Shown piece after piece: positions 41,645 to 50,999 of a DNA stretch of 64,000 bases; within the stretch, counting starts at the first letter, position 1; the number at the start of each line of letters is the position of its first letter. This DNA is from Sulfurimonas sp. (GTDB lineage: Bacteria; Campylobacterota; Campylobacteria; Campylobacterales; Sulfurimonadaceae): contig PPDH01000028.1 of NCBI GenBank assembly GCA_002899765.1, positions 78,978 through 142,977 on the forward strand, in the 5' to 3' direction. Position numbers and translations under genes: made by a program. Under the pieces are notes generated by a model. That model was not told where the DNA came from. It saw nothing but the letters and a program-made list of their open reading frames with translations, and made no database searches.

Positions 41645-43729
41645 ATGAAGATAAAATCGCTTTATATATCTGCGGGTGAGAAAAATGTAGGTGCTCTTTT
41701 TGTCTCTATGGGCATGATGGAAGTGCTAAAGAGAAACTTGCACAGGGTTGCTTTTTTCCGCCCTATAATTCTTTGTAAAAACATTCGCGACAAAGATATC
41801 GACTTTATTTTACAAAAATATGAACTTGACATGGAGTATGAAGATGCTTACGGTTTTGACGTGGATTACATCGAAAATATGATTGCATCAAAGCGCAGCG
41901 ACGAGCTTATAAATGAGCTTATCAAAAAGTTTAAAAAGCTCGAAGAGAGTTATGATTTTATCCTTTGCGAGGGGATTAGAAAAGCGTTTTTGACACCTAC
42001 GATAGAGTATGATTTAAATATGCTTCTTGCCCAAAACTTCGGCTCATCAATCATAAACATTATAAATGCAAAAGATAAATCGGTGCAGGATATTTACGAA
42101 AATATATTGATAGAGAAAGAAAATCTGCTCTCTCATGAATGTTCTCATTTTGCCACATTCATAAACAGAGTTGATGAGAGAGATTATCTAAAACTAAAAG
42201 AAAAACTAAAAGACAGCGGCGAAAACATCTATATTTTAAAAGAGGTAAAAGAGCTTGACATCCCAACTATAGAGGATGTTGTAGAGGTTTTAGATGCTAA
42301 AATCGCGCACTGTTTCAATGCCTGCAACACTAGAGCCGTAAGAGGATTTAAAATAGCCGCAAACTCAGTTGAGACCTTTTTAGGCTCCATAGAAGAAGAC
42401 AATCTTGTTATCGTTGAGGCGGATAGGTCTGAGATTATGCTTGGAATAGTAGCTGCTTTTTACTCAAAAGAGTTTGCAAACATAAGTGCTATTCTCTTTG
42501 TCTCTAACACAAAACTTCATCCAAATATTCAAAAAATAGTTCTAGGGCTTAAAGATTATAATATCCCTATTTTATCGGTACCTTTTGATAGTTATGAGAG
42601 TGCAAAAAAATTATCTCATGTATACTCAAAACTAAGAGGCAGCAGTGAGAGAAAAATTGCTCTGGCACTTGGGCTATTTAACTTCTCGGTGGATATAAAA
42701 GCTATTGAGCAGAGGATTCAAACGCAGCAGAGTGAAGTTATGACTCCCATGATGTTTGAGTATAAACTCTTTGAGATGGCTCGTCAAAATAGAAAAAAGA
42801 TTGTTTTACCCGAGAGTGTGGATGAGAGAATACTCAGAGCTGCAGAGATAATCCTTCGCCGTGACGTAGCGGACATCATACTTTTAGGAGATGAAGAGGA
42901 GATAAAAGAGAGCTATCAAAGGTTTGGTCTAGACCTTAGCAGAGCTTCTATAGTAAATCCAAACGAATCAGCTCTTATGGAAGAGTTTAGCAATGTTTTT
43001 TATGAGCTAAGAAAAAAGAAGGGTTTAAGCTAACAAAATGCAAAGGACGCAATGATACATGTAAACTATTTTGCAACTATGATGGTACATCTGGGTTATG
43101 CAGACGGTATGGTAAGCGGCGCCGTGCACTCAACCGCAGACACCATAAGACCGGCTCTTCAAATCATAAAAACCACACCTGATGTAAACATAGTCTCAAG
43201 CCTCTTTTTTATGTGTCTAAAAACAAAGGTTTTGGTCTACGGCGATTGCGCGCTCAATCAAGACCCAAATGCCGAAGAGCTTGCACAAATCGCTCTCTCA
43301 TGCGCGAAAACGGCACGTCTCTTTGGGATGAAGCCCAAAGTGGCAATGCTCTCTTATGCAACGGGTGAGAGCGGAAGCGGGGAGGATGTAGATAAAGTGC
43401 GCCAAGCGACACAAATAGCACGAGACATTGAGCCTGAGTTGGAGATTGAAGGACCTATCCAATACGATGCGGCGATTGACAAAAGTGTTGCGTCTCTTAA
43501 GCTTCCAAATTCAAAGATAGCCGGAGTTGCAAATGTTTTTATCTTCCCTGATTTAAACACGGGAAACAACACTTACAAGGCGGTTCAGCGCTCTACAAAT
43601 GCAATAGCAATAGGACCGGTTTTGCAAGGACTTAAAAAACCAGTAAATGATTTAAGCCGCGGGTGCAGCGTAAAAGATATTGTAAATACTATCCTCATTA
43701 CGGCAATTCAAGCAGGACAGACAAGTTGA
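41645..43729 (+). pseudogene. pta: Phosphate acetyltransferase interrupted by an in-frame TAA
   Basis: 695 codons in total. N-terminal P-loop-like domain (ISAGEKNVGALFVSMG), DRTGG domain at about 215-325, and the PTA_PTB catalytic domain from about 370 (KIVLPESVDERILRAAEI). TAA at 43031-43033 (codon 463) cuts inside the catalytic domain; the frame resumes [19 protein letters not shown] and includes [20 protein letters not shown] and [12 protein letters not shown], all conserved. Relatives often have an acidic or other polar residue at the stop site. The enzyme converts acetyl-CoA and phosphate to acetyl phosphate. Both halves (462 and about 225 residues) would lack activity alone unless they reassociate. 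Confidence 0.9.
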
Positions 43730-44892
43730 AAATAGCAGTGATAAACTCAGGAAGCTCATCTATAAAGTGTAAAGTTTTTCTTATGCCTAGTGAAGAGATG
43801 TTAGCGCATATCGTTGTTGAGAAAATCGGCGAAGAGAGCTCTCTTATAACCTTTGTGCAAAAAGAGAAAACATTCACGCAAAAAGAGGTTATAGCAACAC
43901 ATCATGAAGCACTTAAGAAGATAAATAACATGTTAAACGAACAAGATATTGTCGCAAACTTTGCTTCACTTGATGCCATGGCGCATAGAGTTGTTCATGG
44001 AGCAGAGCATTTTAAAAAAGCCGTTGTAATTAACGATGCGGTTTTGCAAATGATAGAAGAGCTTATCCCATTAGCACCGCTTCATAACGAAGTTAATCTT
44101 GAGGGAATCCGCATCAGCCAAAAAAAGGCTCCAAACGTAGCGCAAGTTGCAGTTTTTGACACTGCATTTCATGAAACTATGCCAAAAGAGGCATATCTCT
44201 ACGCGCTGCCTTATGAGCTCTATGAAGGGCATAAAATCAGGAAATACGGTTTTCACGGAACCTCACATGCTTTTGTTATGAGAGAAGCTGCAAAAGCGAT
44301 GCAAAAAGATGCTAAAGAGCTTAACATGATAACACTTCATCTTGGAAACGGCTCAAGTATCTGTGCCATAGAAAATGGCAAAAGTATCGATACTTCTATG
44401 GGATTTACTCCTTTAGAGGGGCTTATCATGGGCAGCAGATGCGGAGATATAGACCCCGCCGTCGTGCTTTATCTTCAAAGAGAGATTGGTCTTAGTGTAG
44501 ATGAAGCGGATGATATTTTGAACAAATACTCAGGACTTCTAGGCATTTGCGGGCAAAAAGATGTAAGAGAGATACAAAAAAGAGATGATGAGCTCTCTCG
44601 TCTGGCTCTTTCCATGTTAACGCGAAGGATTAAAAAATACATAGGCTCTTATATGGCTCTTTTAGGAAGGGTTGATGCGCTGGTTTTTACGGCGGGAATA
44701 GGCGAGCACTCATCATCTCTTAGAGCAGAAATTTTACAAAATCTTTAACTTTTTGGAATTGTTTTAGACACAAAAGCAAACCTCCAAAATGCCACGCTTA
44801 TCTCAAGTGCGTCAAGCAGAATAAAAGTGTTTGTAATTAAAACGGATGAGGAACTCGAAATTGCAAGAGAGTGTGCAGAACTTTTGAGATAA
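43726..44892 (+). pseudogene. ackA: Acetate kinase interrupted by an in-frame TAA
   Basis: 389 codons from TTG 43726, which overlaps the pta stop as TTGA; the ATG at 43663 is rejected because the protein should begin KIAVINSGSSSIK. Active-site landmarks: AHRVVHGAEHF, VFDTAFHETMP, YGFHGTSHAFV, GSRCGDIDPAV and FTAGIGEHSS. TAA at 44746-44748 (codon 341) stops the product after AEILQNL. The frame then gives LFGIVLDTKANLQNATLISS and ends with IKTDEELEIAREC, where acetate kinases carry a catalytic Glu. So the truncated form would lack an active-site residue. It makes ATP and acetate from acetyl phosphate. Confidence 0.9.
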
Positions 44893-44939
44893 CTCTGTTA
44901 TGTTATACTGCCGCATATAAAAAAATGGAGTGTACCCAC

Positions 44940-45497
44940 ATGAAACGAATTTTACTAGCACTGTTTGTGCTTCTCTTTGTATCCGGCTGCGTCGATAAAA
45001 AAAGAGTTTTAAATATCCAAAACGAAGGACTCTGCTCGGCTCCCGTTGCAACCATTTATCTAAACGACATTGAAGTAAAAAACGGTGATGAATCATTTCA
45101 CATAAGCAAAGAGGAGATTAGAGACGCACTTACGGTCTCTCTTAAAGCGACAAAATGTTTTAGGGTTTCTATAGATAAAAGGGATAAAGAGTCTCTAAAT
45201 GTAGAGAATGAGTATCTGCTTGATACAAAAGCTGCTCTCTTTAGAGAAAAAGAAATCTCAGAAAAAAACATCTTTAAAAAAGAGATAAAAGAACTTCTCT
45301 CTATGACAATCTCTGTTTATGCGTACAACAAAAGCAAAGATGTAAGCGCTACGACAAAAAGCGAGCTTGTCATAAATAAGTCCAAAATTTTGGGCTTTAC
45401 AACTACGCCCGAACAAGAGAGCGACAAAAAAATGATTCTTACAAATGCGGCAAAGAAGATTTCTATTCTGCTAAAAAAGGGCTTTTACAAACTTTAG
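44940..45497 (+). CDS. Outer-membrane-type lipoprotein, unknown
   Basis: 185 residues from ATG 44940; earlier in-frame ATGs lie within the ackA tail. The signal peptide ends in the lipobox LFVSGC, so the protein is lipidated. The mature part alternates strands and helices (IYLNDIEVKNGDESFHISKEEIRDAL) and has two further Cys. No family is recognised; the layout resembles lipoproteins that dock onto outer-membrane complexes. The MFS gene follows 27 bases downstream. Confidence 0.7.
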   Translation: MKRILLALFVLLFVSGCVDKKRVLNIQNEGLCSAPVATIYLNDIEVKNGDESFHISKEEIRDALTVSLKATKCFRVSIDKRDKESLNVENEYLLDTKAALFREKEISEKNIFKKEIKELLSMTISVYAYNKSKDVSATTKSELVINKSKILGFTTTPEQESDKKMILTNAAKKISILLKKGFYKL

Positions 45498-45523
45498 TAA
45501 AAATAAAAAAAGGATAAAAAAAT

Positions 45524-46747
45524 ATGACCACAAAAGATAGATTCTCCATACTGCCCATATCATCCCTCTTTTTTGCAATAGGGTTTTTGGCTGTCGGGTA
45601 CGGAATGATTTTAACTTTTATCGGTGTTCATCTAAAAGAGACGGGTTCAAGCAATATCGCTATCGGTCTCATCAACGCATCCTTTTTTCTCGGCGCCATC
45701 GGTGCTTCTATCTTCAGCCAGAAGATAATACTGAGCGTGGGGCATATAAGAAGTTTTGCCACATTTGCATCAATAATGATTATAGGTTTTTTAGGTCATA
45801 GTCTCTACTTTAACGAAATATTTTGGGCGATTTTGAGACTCTTGTCGGGATTTGCATATTATGGACTGCTCATCATTTTAGAGAGCTGGCTTAATGAAAA
45901 AAGCGAGACAACGCACAGGGGGAAGATTCTTGCAATCTACACGATTATCTTTTATCTCTCAACTGCAATCGGTCAGCTTCTGCTAAACATTACTAACCAA
46001 AGCGGTTCGCTCTTTTTTGTAATCGGCTCGATTTTGGTTCTTTTCTCGGTTATCTTTATCTCCATGACAAAGATAAAAGAGCCTGCTTTAGAACCTTTTG
46101 AGAGATACAGCCTCCCTAAAATATTTAGTATTGCACCATTAGCGCTTGCAAGCAGTTTCATAGGTGGTTTTTTTGTCGGCGGTTTTTTTAACATGATACC
46201 GGTTTTTATAGTAGAGACTTTTAACTCAATCCAGACAGTTTCCATCTTTATGAGTGTTACCATCATAGGCGCGCTGCTCTCTCAATGGCCCATAGGGATC
46301 CTCTCCGATAAACTCGGAAGAAGAAAGATGATTGCATTTAGCAGTTTTTTCATCACTTTTGTCTCTATCTTATTTTTACTCTCTGTATACGATGAGAACT
46401 ATTTCTATTTTTTAGGAGCACTTCTTGGAGTCGGGATATTCTGCCTCTACCCTTTAGCCGTAGCACGTGCGAACGATGTCGCTTCTGAAAATAAGAATAT
46501 TATGGAGATAAGCAGAACACTGCTTTTTGCTTATGGTCTAGGCTCTTTTGCCGCACCGCTTATCATAGGAGTAGGAACATATTTCTTTGATAATTTTATA
46601 TTTATCTCTTTTTTGCTTCTAAGCCTTTTTCTAGGTTTCTACTCGCTCTCAAGAGAGAGGGTAGCTGATGAGAATATGAGTGTTTTTGTCAATATTCCAA
46701 GTATCTCAGGCGCAGAGTCTCCTTCGCTTGACCCAAGAAGAGAGTAG
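45524..46747 (+). CDS. MFS transporter (YcaD-like)
   Basis: 407 residues and 12 membrane helices. N-half: FFAIGFLAVGYGMILTFIGVHLKETGSSNIAIGLI and a RLLSGFAYYGLLIILESWLNE stretch typical of YcaD-type MFS carriers. The loop between helices 8 and 9 has GILSDKLGRRKM. Substrate is unknown. It is probably co-transcribed with the lipoprotein and ends convergent with a small membrane protein gene, stop next to stop. Confidence 0.85.
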   Translation: MTTKDRFSILPISSLFFAIGFLAVGYGMILTFIGVHLKETGSSNIAIGLINASFFLGAIGASIFSQKIILSVGHIRSFATFASIMIIGFLGHSLYFNEIFWAILRLLSGFAYYGLLIILESWLNEKSETTHRGKILAIYTIIFYLSTAIGQLLLNITNQSGSLFFVIGSILVLFSVIFISMTKIKEPALEPFERYSLPKIFSIAPLALASSFIGGFFVGGFFNMIPVFIVETFNSIQTVSIFMSVTIIGALLSQWPIGILSDKLGRRKMIAFSSFFITFVSILFLLSVYDENYFYFLGALLGVGIFCLYPLAVARANDVASENKNIMEISRTLLFAYGLGSFAAPLIIGVGTYFFDNFIFISFLLLSLFLGFYSLSRERVADENMSVFVNIPSISGAESPSLDPRRE

Positions 46748-47224
46748 TTAACTTCTCTCTTTTGTCATGTAGATTAGTACCGAGAGAGACAAAATAAAAA
46801 GAGAGGTTCCAATCATCAGATAGAGTGCGTTTAACATTTTGTCATGGTTCTCTATAGCAATCTTAAAAACAACCATAAGAGTCTCTATAGAAAGCGCTAT
46901 AAGAATAGTTACCAAAAATTTTGTAAGTGTTCTTATCTCAATCTTTGCATTTTTTATATAACTTTTAAAGTAAACTTCCTGCTCCAAAATGGTTTTAGAG
47001 AGGTCAAAAATCGCAAGCCCCAAAGTCGCTGCGATTATAGGTTTGAAAATCGTATCTATGCTCAGTTTTGATGCCATAAGATTTGTAAAAAAATCACTCC
47101 CCGCATAAACTATAGCCGCACCTGAGAGAAACATCATAAAGTAACCTGCAAAAATATAGAAAAGTTTTGTTACATTGCTGAAAAATTTATCTTTTTCTAT
47201 AAGACCGAGTCTCTCTAAAATCAT
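46748..47224 (-). CDS. Four-helix membrane protein, unknown
   Basis: 158 residues with four hydrophobic segments (about 20-45, 61-78, 99-120, 130-152) and short charged connections (LEQEVYFKSYIKNAKIEIRTL). There is no catalytic motif. Its start is directly after the stop of the gene at 47225, so both are co-translated. It probably provides membrane anchoring for the partner. The family is not recognised. Confidence 0.65.
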   Translation of the reverse strand: MILERLGLIEKDKFFSNVTKLFYIFAGYFMMFLSGAAIVYAGSDFFTNLMASKLSIDTIFKPIIAATLGLAIFDLSKTILEQEVYFKSYIKNAKIEIRTLTKFLVTILIALSIETLMVVFKIAIENHDKMLNALYLMIGTSLFILSLSVLIYMTKERS

Positions 47225-47605
47225 CTAAAGCCTTAAATCCATAAAGACAATACTAGAACCCTCTTTTTTAGAAACCGTTATGCAGATGTTTGATGTTGCC
47301 GAGCTTTGGTAAGGCTGTGCAAAAGCAAAGTCGTTCTCTTTTATCTCCAGTCTCTCAAGCAGATAGCTTCTGTCTTTGTCTCTTTCGCTCTCGTCTACTC
47401 TGTATTTAAAAATATTTGCCGATGTCTGTTTTTTCGTAGTGCTGCTTACCACATAGACAAGTTCCAGCGACGGAAAAGTGCTAAAGAGAGTTTTAAAATT
47501 ATTCTCTTCATGACTGCAAAGAGGTGCGAGATTTTCTATGCTCTCTTCTATAAAAGACTCTATTTTCTTCCTATTCTGCGCATATACTTCCATGTATTCT
47601 TTCAT
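47225..47605 (-). CDS. Soluble 126-residue protein, PDC/Cache-like (tentative)
   Basis: Helix of about 30 residues at the N terminus (YAQNRKKIESFIEESIENLAPLCS), then an alternating beta region with FPSLELVYVVSSTTKKQTSANIF and NICITVSKKEGSSIVFMDLRL, which recalls PDC/Cache sensor folds. It lacks a signal peptide, so it would sense inside the cell if the fold is right. It is adjacent to and co-translated with a membrane protein. Function is not assigned. Confidence 0.55.
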   Translation of the reverse strand: MKEYMEVYAQNRKKIESFIEESIENLAPLCSHEENNFKTLFSTFPSLELVYVVSSTTKKQTSANIFKYRVDESERDKDRSYLLERLEIKENDFAFAQPYQSSATSNICITVSKKEGSSIVFMDLRL

Positions 47606-47690
47606 AAAAAAACCTCCATTTTGTAACTGCTTTATTATAACTGAGCAGATAGTTCTATAGCTCTTTTTAATGCCTAAATAATCATCAATT

Positions 47691-47702
47691 TATGTTAACA
47701 TA
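47691..47702. promoter_or_regulatory. Perfect 12-base palindrome upstream of ppsA
   Basis: TATGTTAACATA, 31 bases before the ppsA ATG, within an AT-rich promoter zone. It is a possible operator; no binding protein is implied. Confidence 0.35.
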
Positions 47703-47732
47703 TAGGCAATTTTTGCGAAAAAAGGCTTTTTT

Positions 47733-50114
47733 ATGAAATATATACGATTTTTTAGTGAGCTGAATATAAACGATGTTCCTATCGTCGGCGGCAAAAACGC
47801 TTCGCTTGGAGAGATGTATCAAAAGCTCACTCCAAAAGGTGTAACTATCCCAAACGGTTTTGCAACTACAAGTGAGGCATACTGGCTTCTTTTAGAAGAA
47901 AACGGTATAAAAGATGAGATAGCCTCTACTTTAAGTGATTTAGATATACATGACACAAACAATCTTCAAGAGCGCGGGCTTAAAGTCCGCAATCTCATTC
48001 TAAACTCCCATCTTCCAAAAGCCCTTGTCGGTGAACTCAAAGAGGCATACAAAACTCTCTCAAACGAGTACAAAAAAGATACCGTTGACGTAGCGGTTCG
48101 CTCTTCGGCAACGGCGGAGGATTTGCCCGATGCCTCTTTTGCCGGACAGCAGGAGACGTTTTTAAATGTAAGTAGTGAAGATGAACTCTTAGAGTGTGTC
48201 TTAAAATGTTTTGCTTCGCTCTTTACCGACCGTGCCATCAGCTACAGAACAAGCCGCTCCTTTAGCCACTTTAAAGTAGCTCTTTCGGTCGGTGTACAGA
48301 AAATGGTGCGAAGCGATATATCTTCAAGCGGCATCATGTTTACGATTGACACAGAAAGCGGCTCAGAAAATCTCATACTCATAAACTCTATCTGGGGATT
48401 GGGCGAGAATGTTGTGAGCGGACGCGTCAATGCGGACGAGTTTTTTGTCTTTAAACCTACGCTCAAAGAGGGCAAAAGAACCATACTAAAACGCTCTTTG
48501 GGAAGCAAAAAAGAGAAAATGCTCTACGATAAAAAATCCCGCACCCTAAATATCGCAACTACAAAAGAGGAACAAAACAGTTTTTCAATAACCGATGATG
48601 AGGTTATGGAGCTTGCACGTGAGGCGGTAATAATCGAGGAGCATTACGGTCGCCCTATGGACATTGAGTGGGCAAAAGACGGTGATGACTCTAAACTCTA
48701 CATTGTTCAGGCAAGACCTGAGACCGTGAAAAACAGAGAGAACAAAAGTCTTACAAACGAGCGCTACTCACTTGATGAAGTAAAAGATGCAAAAATTTTG
48801 ACATCGGGGCGTGCGGTCGGCGATAAGATAGGAAGCGGAAAAGTTACAGTCATAAACGACACGACAGAGTTTGAACGTTTTAATAAGGGCGATATCTTAG
48901 TTGCAGACTCTACAAATCCCGACTGGGAACCTATCATGAAAAAAGCTTCCGCTGTTATCACTAACCGCGGAAGCCGTACATGTCATGCGGCGATTGTTGC
49001 ACGTGAGATAGGTGTTCCTGCCGTTGTCGGATGCACGAACGCTACAGAAGTGCTTCATGACGCTCAGATAGTAACTGTTAGCTGCGCACAGGGAGACGAA
49101 GGATATATTTATGAGGGAAGAGTTCCTTTTAGTGTTAAAACCATAGATATGAAAGAACTAAAACAGACCAAAACAAAAATTTTTGTAAATGTAGGAAATC
49201 CCGCGGAGGCTTTTGCTTTTGCAAAACTGCCAAACGACGGTGTCGGGCTTGCTAGAATGGAGTTCATCATGAACAACTCGATAGCTGCCCATCCGATGGC
49301 GCTTGTTGACATGTATAAAGGTAAAAGCGTCAAAGACGAAGAGAAGATACGCGCTTTTATGACTCCGTGCCGTGACACAAAAGAGTTCTTTTTGCAAAAA
49401 CTGAGCGAAGGCATAGGAATGATTGCGGCAGCTTTTTACCCAAAACCTGTCATTATCAGAACAAGTGATTTTAAAAGCAACGAGTACCGCAATATGCTAG
49501 GCGGACTTCTTTATGAGGCAGAAGAAGAGAACCCTATGATAGGCTTTAGAGGGGCAAGCCGCTACTACGACGAGAGTTACCGCGAAGCATTCGAGTGGGA
49601 GTGTGAGGCGCTAAAACGTGTGAGAGAAGAGATGGGGCTTAGCAACATCAAAATAATGATTCCCTTTGTCCGCACGCCTGATGAGGGAAAAAAAGTTATA
49701 GAGATTATGAACAAGCAAGCTCTTTCTCAAGGCAAAGATGGACTTGAGATATATGCCATGTGCGAAATCCCCGCAAATGTCATACTAGCCGACAAATTTT
49801 TAGAGCTGTTTGACGGCTACTCAATCGGCTCAAACGACCTCACGCAACTCACCCTCGGAGTTGACAGAGAGAGCGCAAAAATAGCCCATATATTTGACGA
49901 GAGAAACGAGGCGGTAAAAAGAATGTTACAAATGGCGATAAAAGCATGCAAAGAGAGAAGCAAATACATAGGCATCTGCGGACAAGCACCATCTGACTAC
50001 CCAGAGATTACAGAGTTCTTGGTACAAGAGGGCATAGACTCAATCTCGCTCAATCCAGACTCGCTCTTTAAAATGCGCCAGATTGTAAGTGATTTGGAAG
50101 AAAAACTCTCTTAA
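47733..50114 (+). CDS. ppsA: Phosphoenolpyruvate synthase PpsA
   Basis: 793 residues, full length. It converts pyruvate, ATP and water to PEP, AMP and phosphate, supporting gluconeogenesis in an autotroph. The N-terminal ATP-grasp domain shows [10 protein letters not shown] and [26 protein letters not shown]; the swivelling phosphohistidine domain is at [21 protein letters not shown] (catalytic His); the PEP-binding C-terminal barrel has [17 protein letters not shown] and [11 protein letters not shown] with the catalytic Cys. No stop disrupts it, in contrast to pta and ackA just upstream. A perfect palindrome precedes it and a REP-like palindrome follows. Confidence 0.95.
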   Translation: MKYIRFFSELNINDVPIVGGKNASLGEMYQKLTPKGVTIPNGFATTSEAYWLLLEENGIKDEIASTLSDLDIHDTNNLQERGLKVRNLILNSHLPKALVGELKEAYKTLSNEYKKDTVDVAVRSSATAEDLPDASFAGQQETFLNVSSEDELLECVLKCFASLFTDRAISYRTSRSFSHFKVALSVGVQKMVRSDISSSGIMFTIDTESGSENLILINSIWGLGENVVSGRVNADEFFVFKPTLKEGKRTILKRSLGSKKEKMLYDKKSRTLNIATTKEEQNSFSITDDEVMELAREAVIIEEHYGRPMDIEWAKDGDDSKLYIVQARPETVKNRENKSLTNERYSLDEVKDAKILTSGRAVGDKIGSGKVTVINDTTEFERFNKGDILVADSTNPDWEPIMKKASAVITNRGSRTCHAAIVAREIGVPAVVGCTNATEVLHDAQIVTVSCAQGDEGYIYEGRVPFSVKTIDMKELKQTKTKIFVNVGNPAEAFAFAKLPNDGVGLARMEFIMNNSIAAHPMALVDMYKGKSVKDEEKIRAFMTPCRDTKEFFLQKLSEGIGMIAAAFYPKPVIIRTSDFKSNEYRNMLGGLLYEAEEENPMIGFRGASRYYDESYREAFEWECEALKRVREEMGLSNIKIMIPFVRTPDEGKKVIEIMNKQALSQGKDGLEIYAMCEIPANVILADKFLELFDGYSIGSNDLTQLTLGVDRESAKIAHIFDERNEAVKRMLQMAIKACKERSKYIGICGQAPSDYPEITEFLVQEGIDSISLNPDSLFKMRQIVSDLEEKLS

Positions 50115-50136
50115 ATAAAATAGAGCTGATTTTTCC

Positions 50137-50168
50137 ACTCGCTCCCACGCAGGAGCATGGGAGCGAGT
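50137..50168. repeat. REP-like palindrome after ppsA
   Basis: Perfect 11-bp stem (actcgctccca 50137-50147, tgggagcgagt 50158-50168) with a 10-base loop. It resembles the widely dispersed 'cgttcccacgc...gtgggaacg' palindromes seen in many genomes. It may also work as the ppsA terminator, though no T-run follows. Confidence 0.7.
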
Positions 50169-50189
50169 ATTGCATTTCCTGTAGTGTAA

Positions 50190-50211
50190 AAAAGTGGAGA
50201 TTCATTCTCAG
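50190..50211. repeat. 22-base direct repeat, copy 1 (beside higA)
   Basis: Identical to 51002-51023 and in the same orientation. Copy 2 is the last codons of the HhH gene (minus-strand product ending LRMNLHF); copy 1 lies outside any gene. The two copies enclose higBA. Confidence 0.8.
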
Positions 50212-50235
50212 AAGTGTTGTTGGATATTAAACTGC

Positions 50236-50604
50236 TTAATGCGCGAGCTGCCCTTTCCCGAACAGACTCTCAAAAGGTATTTTAAACTGCTCGTGCAGAT
50301 TTCTTATCATTGTTACTGTTAGCTCTCTTTGTCCGCTTAAAATCTTAGAGACTCTCGTTTCATCTCCGAGTGCGGCGGCTAAATCTTTTTGCTTAAGATT
50401 TTCCTGCTCCATTCTAAACTTTATAGCTGAAATCGGGTCTGGAGCGTCTATTTTGTAGTGTTTTGCCTCATAAGCTTCAATAAGTGTCGTAAGAACTTCA
50501 AGCTCATCAAACTCTTCGCTGTCTGGCACGGCATCCATAAGAACCTCGACTCTTTGAAGCGCACTTTCATAATCTTGCTCGTTTTTAATAGGTTTTATAT
50601 TCAT
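50236..50604 (-). CDS. higA: HigA-type antitoxin (XRE)
   Basis: 122 residues from ATG 50604 (GGAGA upstream); a farther in-frame ATG at 50655 lies within higB. The N-terminal part (YESALQRVEVLMDAVPDSEEFDELEVL) is the acidic toxin-binding portion common in HigA of this type. The C-terminal HTH is KQKDLAAALGDETRVSKILSGQRELTVTMIRNL. It neutralises HigB and represses the operon. The order is higB first, then higA, as usual for Hig systems. Confidence 0.88.
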   Translation of the reverse strand: MNIKPIKNEQDYESALQRVEVLMDAVPDSEEFDELEVLTTLIEAYEAKHYKIDAPDPISAIKFRMEQENLKQKDLAAALGDETRVSKILSGQRELTVTMIRNLHEQFKIPFESLFGKGQLAH

Positions 50605-50605
50605 C

Positions 50606-50905
50606 TTATATCTCCGTTGCATTGATTTTGTCATACTCTTTATGTGTACCGACAAATCTTATAAATATAATTGAAGCATAATAATTTATCTTAACTATCA
50701 ATCTATATTTATTTCCATGTATATTAAACACAACTCTGCCCTCTCCAATAATACTTGCATTTTTATATTGAGCATTTATCTCATTTGGAGTTTGCCAAGA
50801 AGCTTTTAATGCTTCATGGTACCAACTCTGTAGTGAAGACTTACTGTCACTATATAAAGGATTTTCATAAAATTGCTTCAGTGTTTTATTGAAAATAATT
50901 CTCAT
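50606..50905 (-). CDS. higB: HigB-type mRNA interferase toxin
   Basis: 99 residues from ATG 50905. RelE-fold features: SLQSWYHEALKASWQTPNEINAQY, a basic central strand (RVVFNIHGNKYRLIVKINY) and the ending IFIRFVGTHKEYDKI, all characteristic of HigB. It cleaves mRNA on the ribosome. Spacing to higA is one base. The module lies between two copies of a 22-base direct repeat, which suggests it was inserted into the end of the HhH gene. Confidence 0.88.
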   Translation of the reverse strand: MRIIFNKTLKQFYENPLYSDSKSSLQSWYHEALKASWQTPNEINAQYKNASIIGEGRVVFNIHGNKYRLIVKINYYASIIFIRFVGTHKEYDKINATEI

Positions 50906-50999
50906 AGGTTTATTGTACTTTATTCTCGACAATACGTCAAGTATTATATGTCAATGCAGATTTTTGGTTTCTACATGTAGAGTTGTTTCTTTTTCTTTG

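Noticed and set aside
43034-43729. Second half of pta as an independent phosphotransacetylase gene
   Set aside because: It starts in the middle of the catalytic domain, lacks a ribosome site, and stays in the same frame as the first half; an in-frame stop is the simpler reading.
10712-44892. A genome-wide change of the genetic code (UAA/UAG as Glu)
   Set aside because: Most genes here end normally on TAA or TAG at the expected family length, so full reassignment cannot be true; only partial suppression remains possible.
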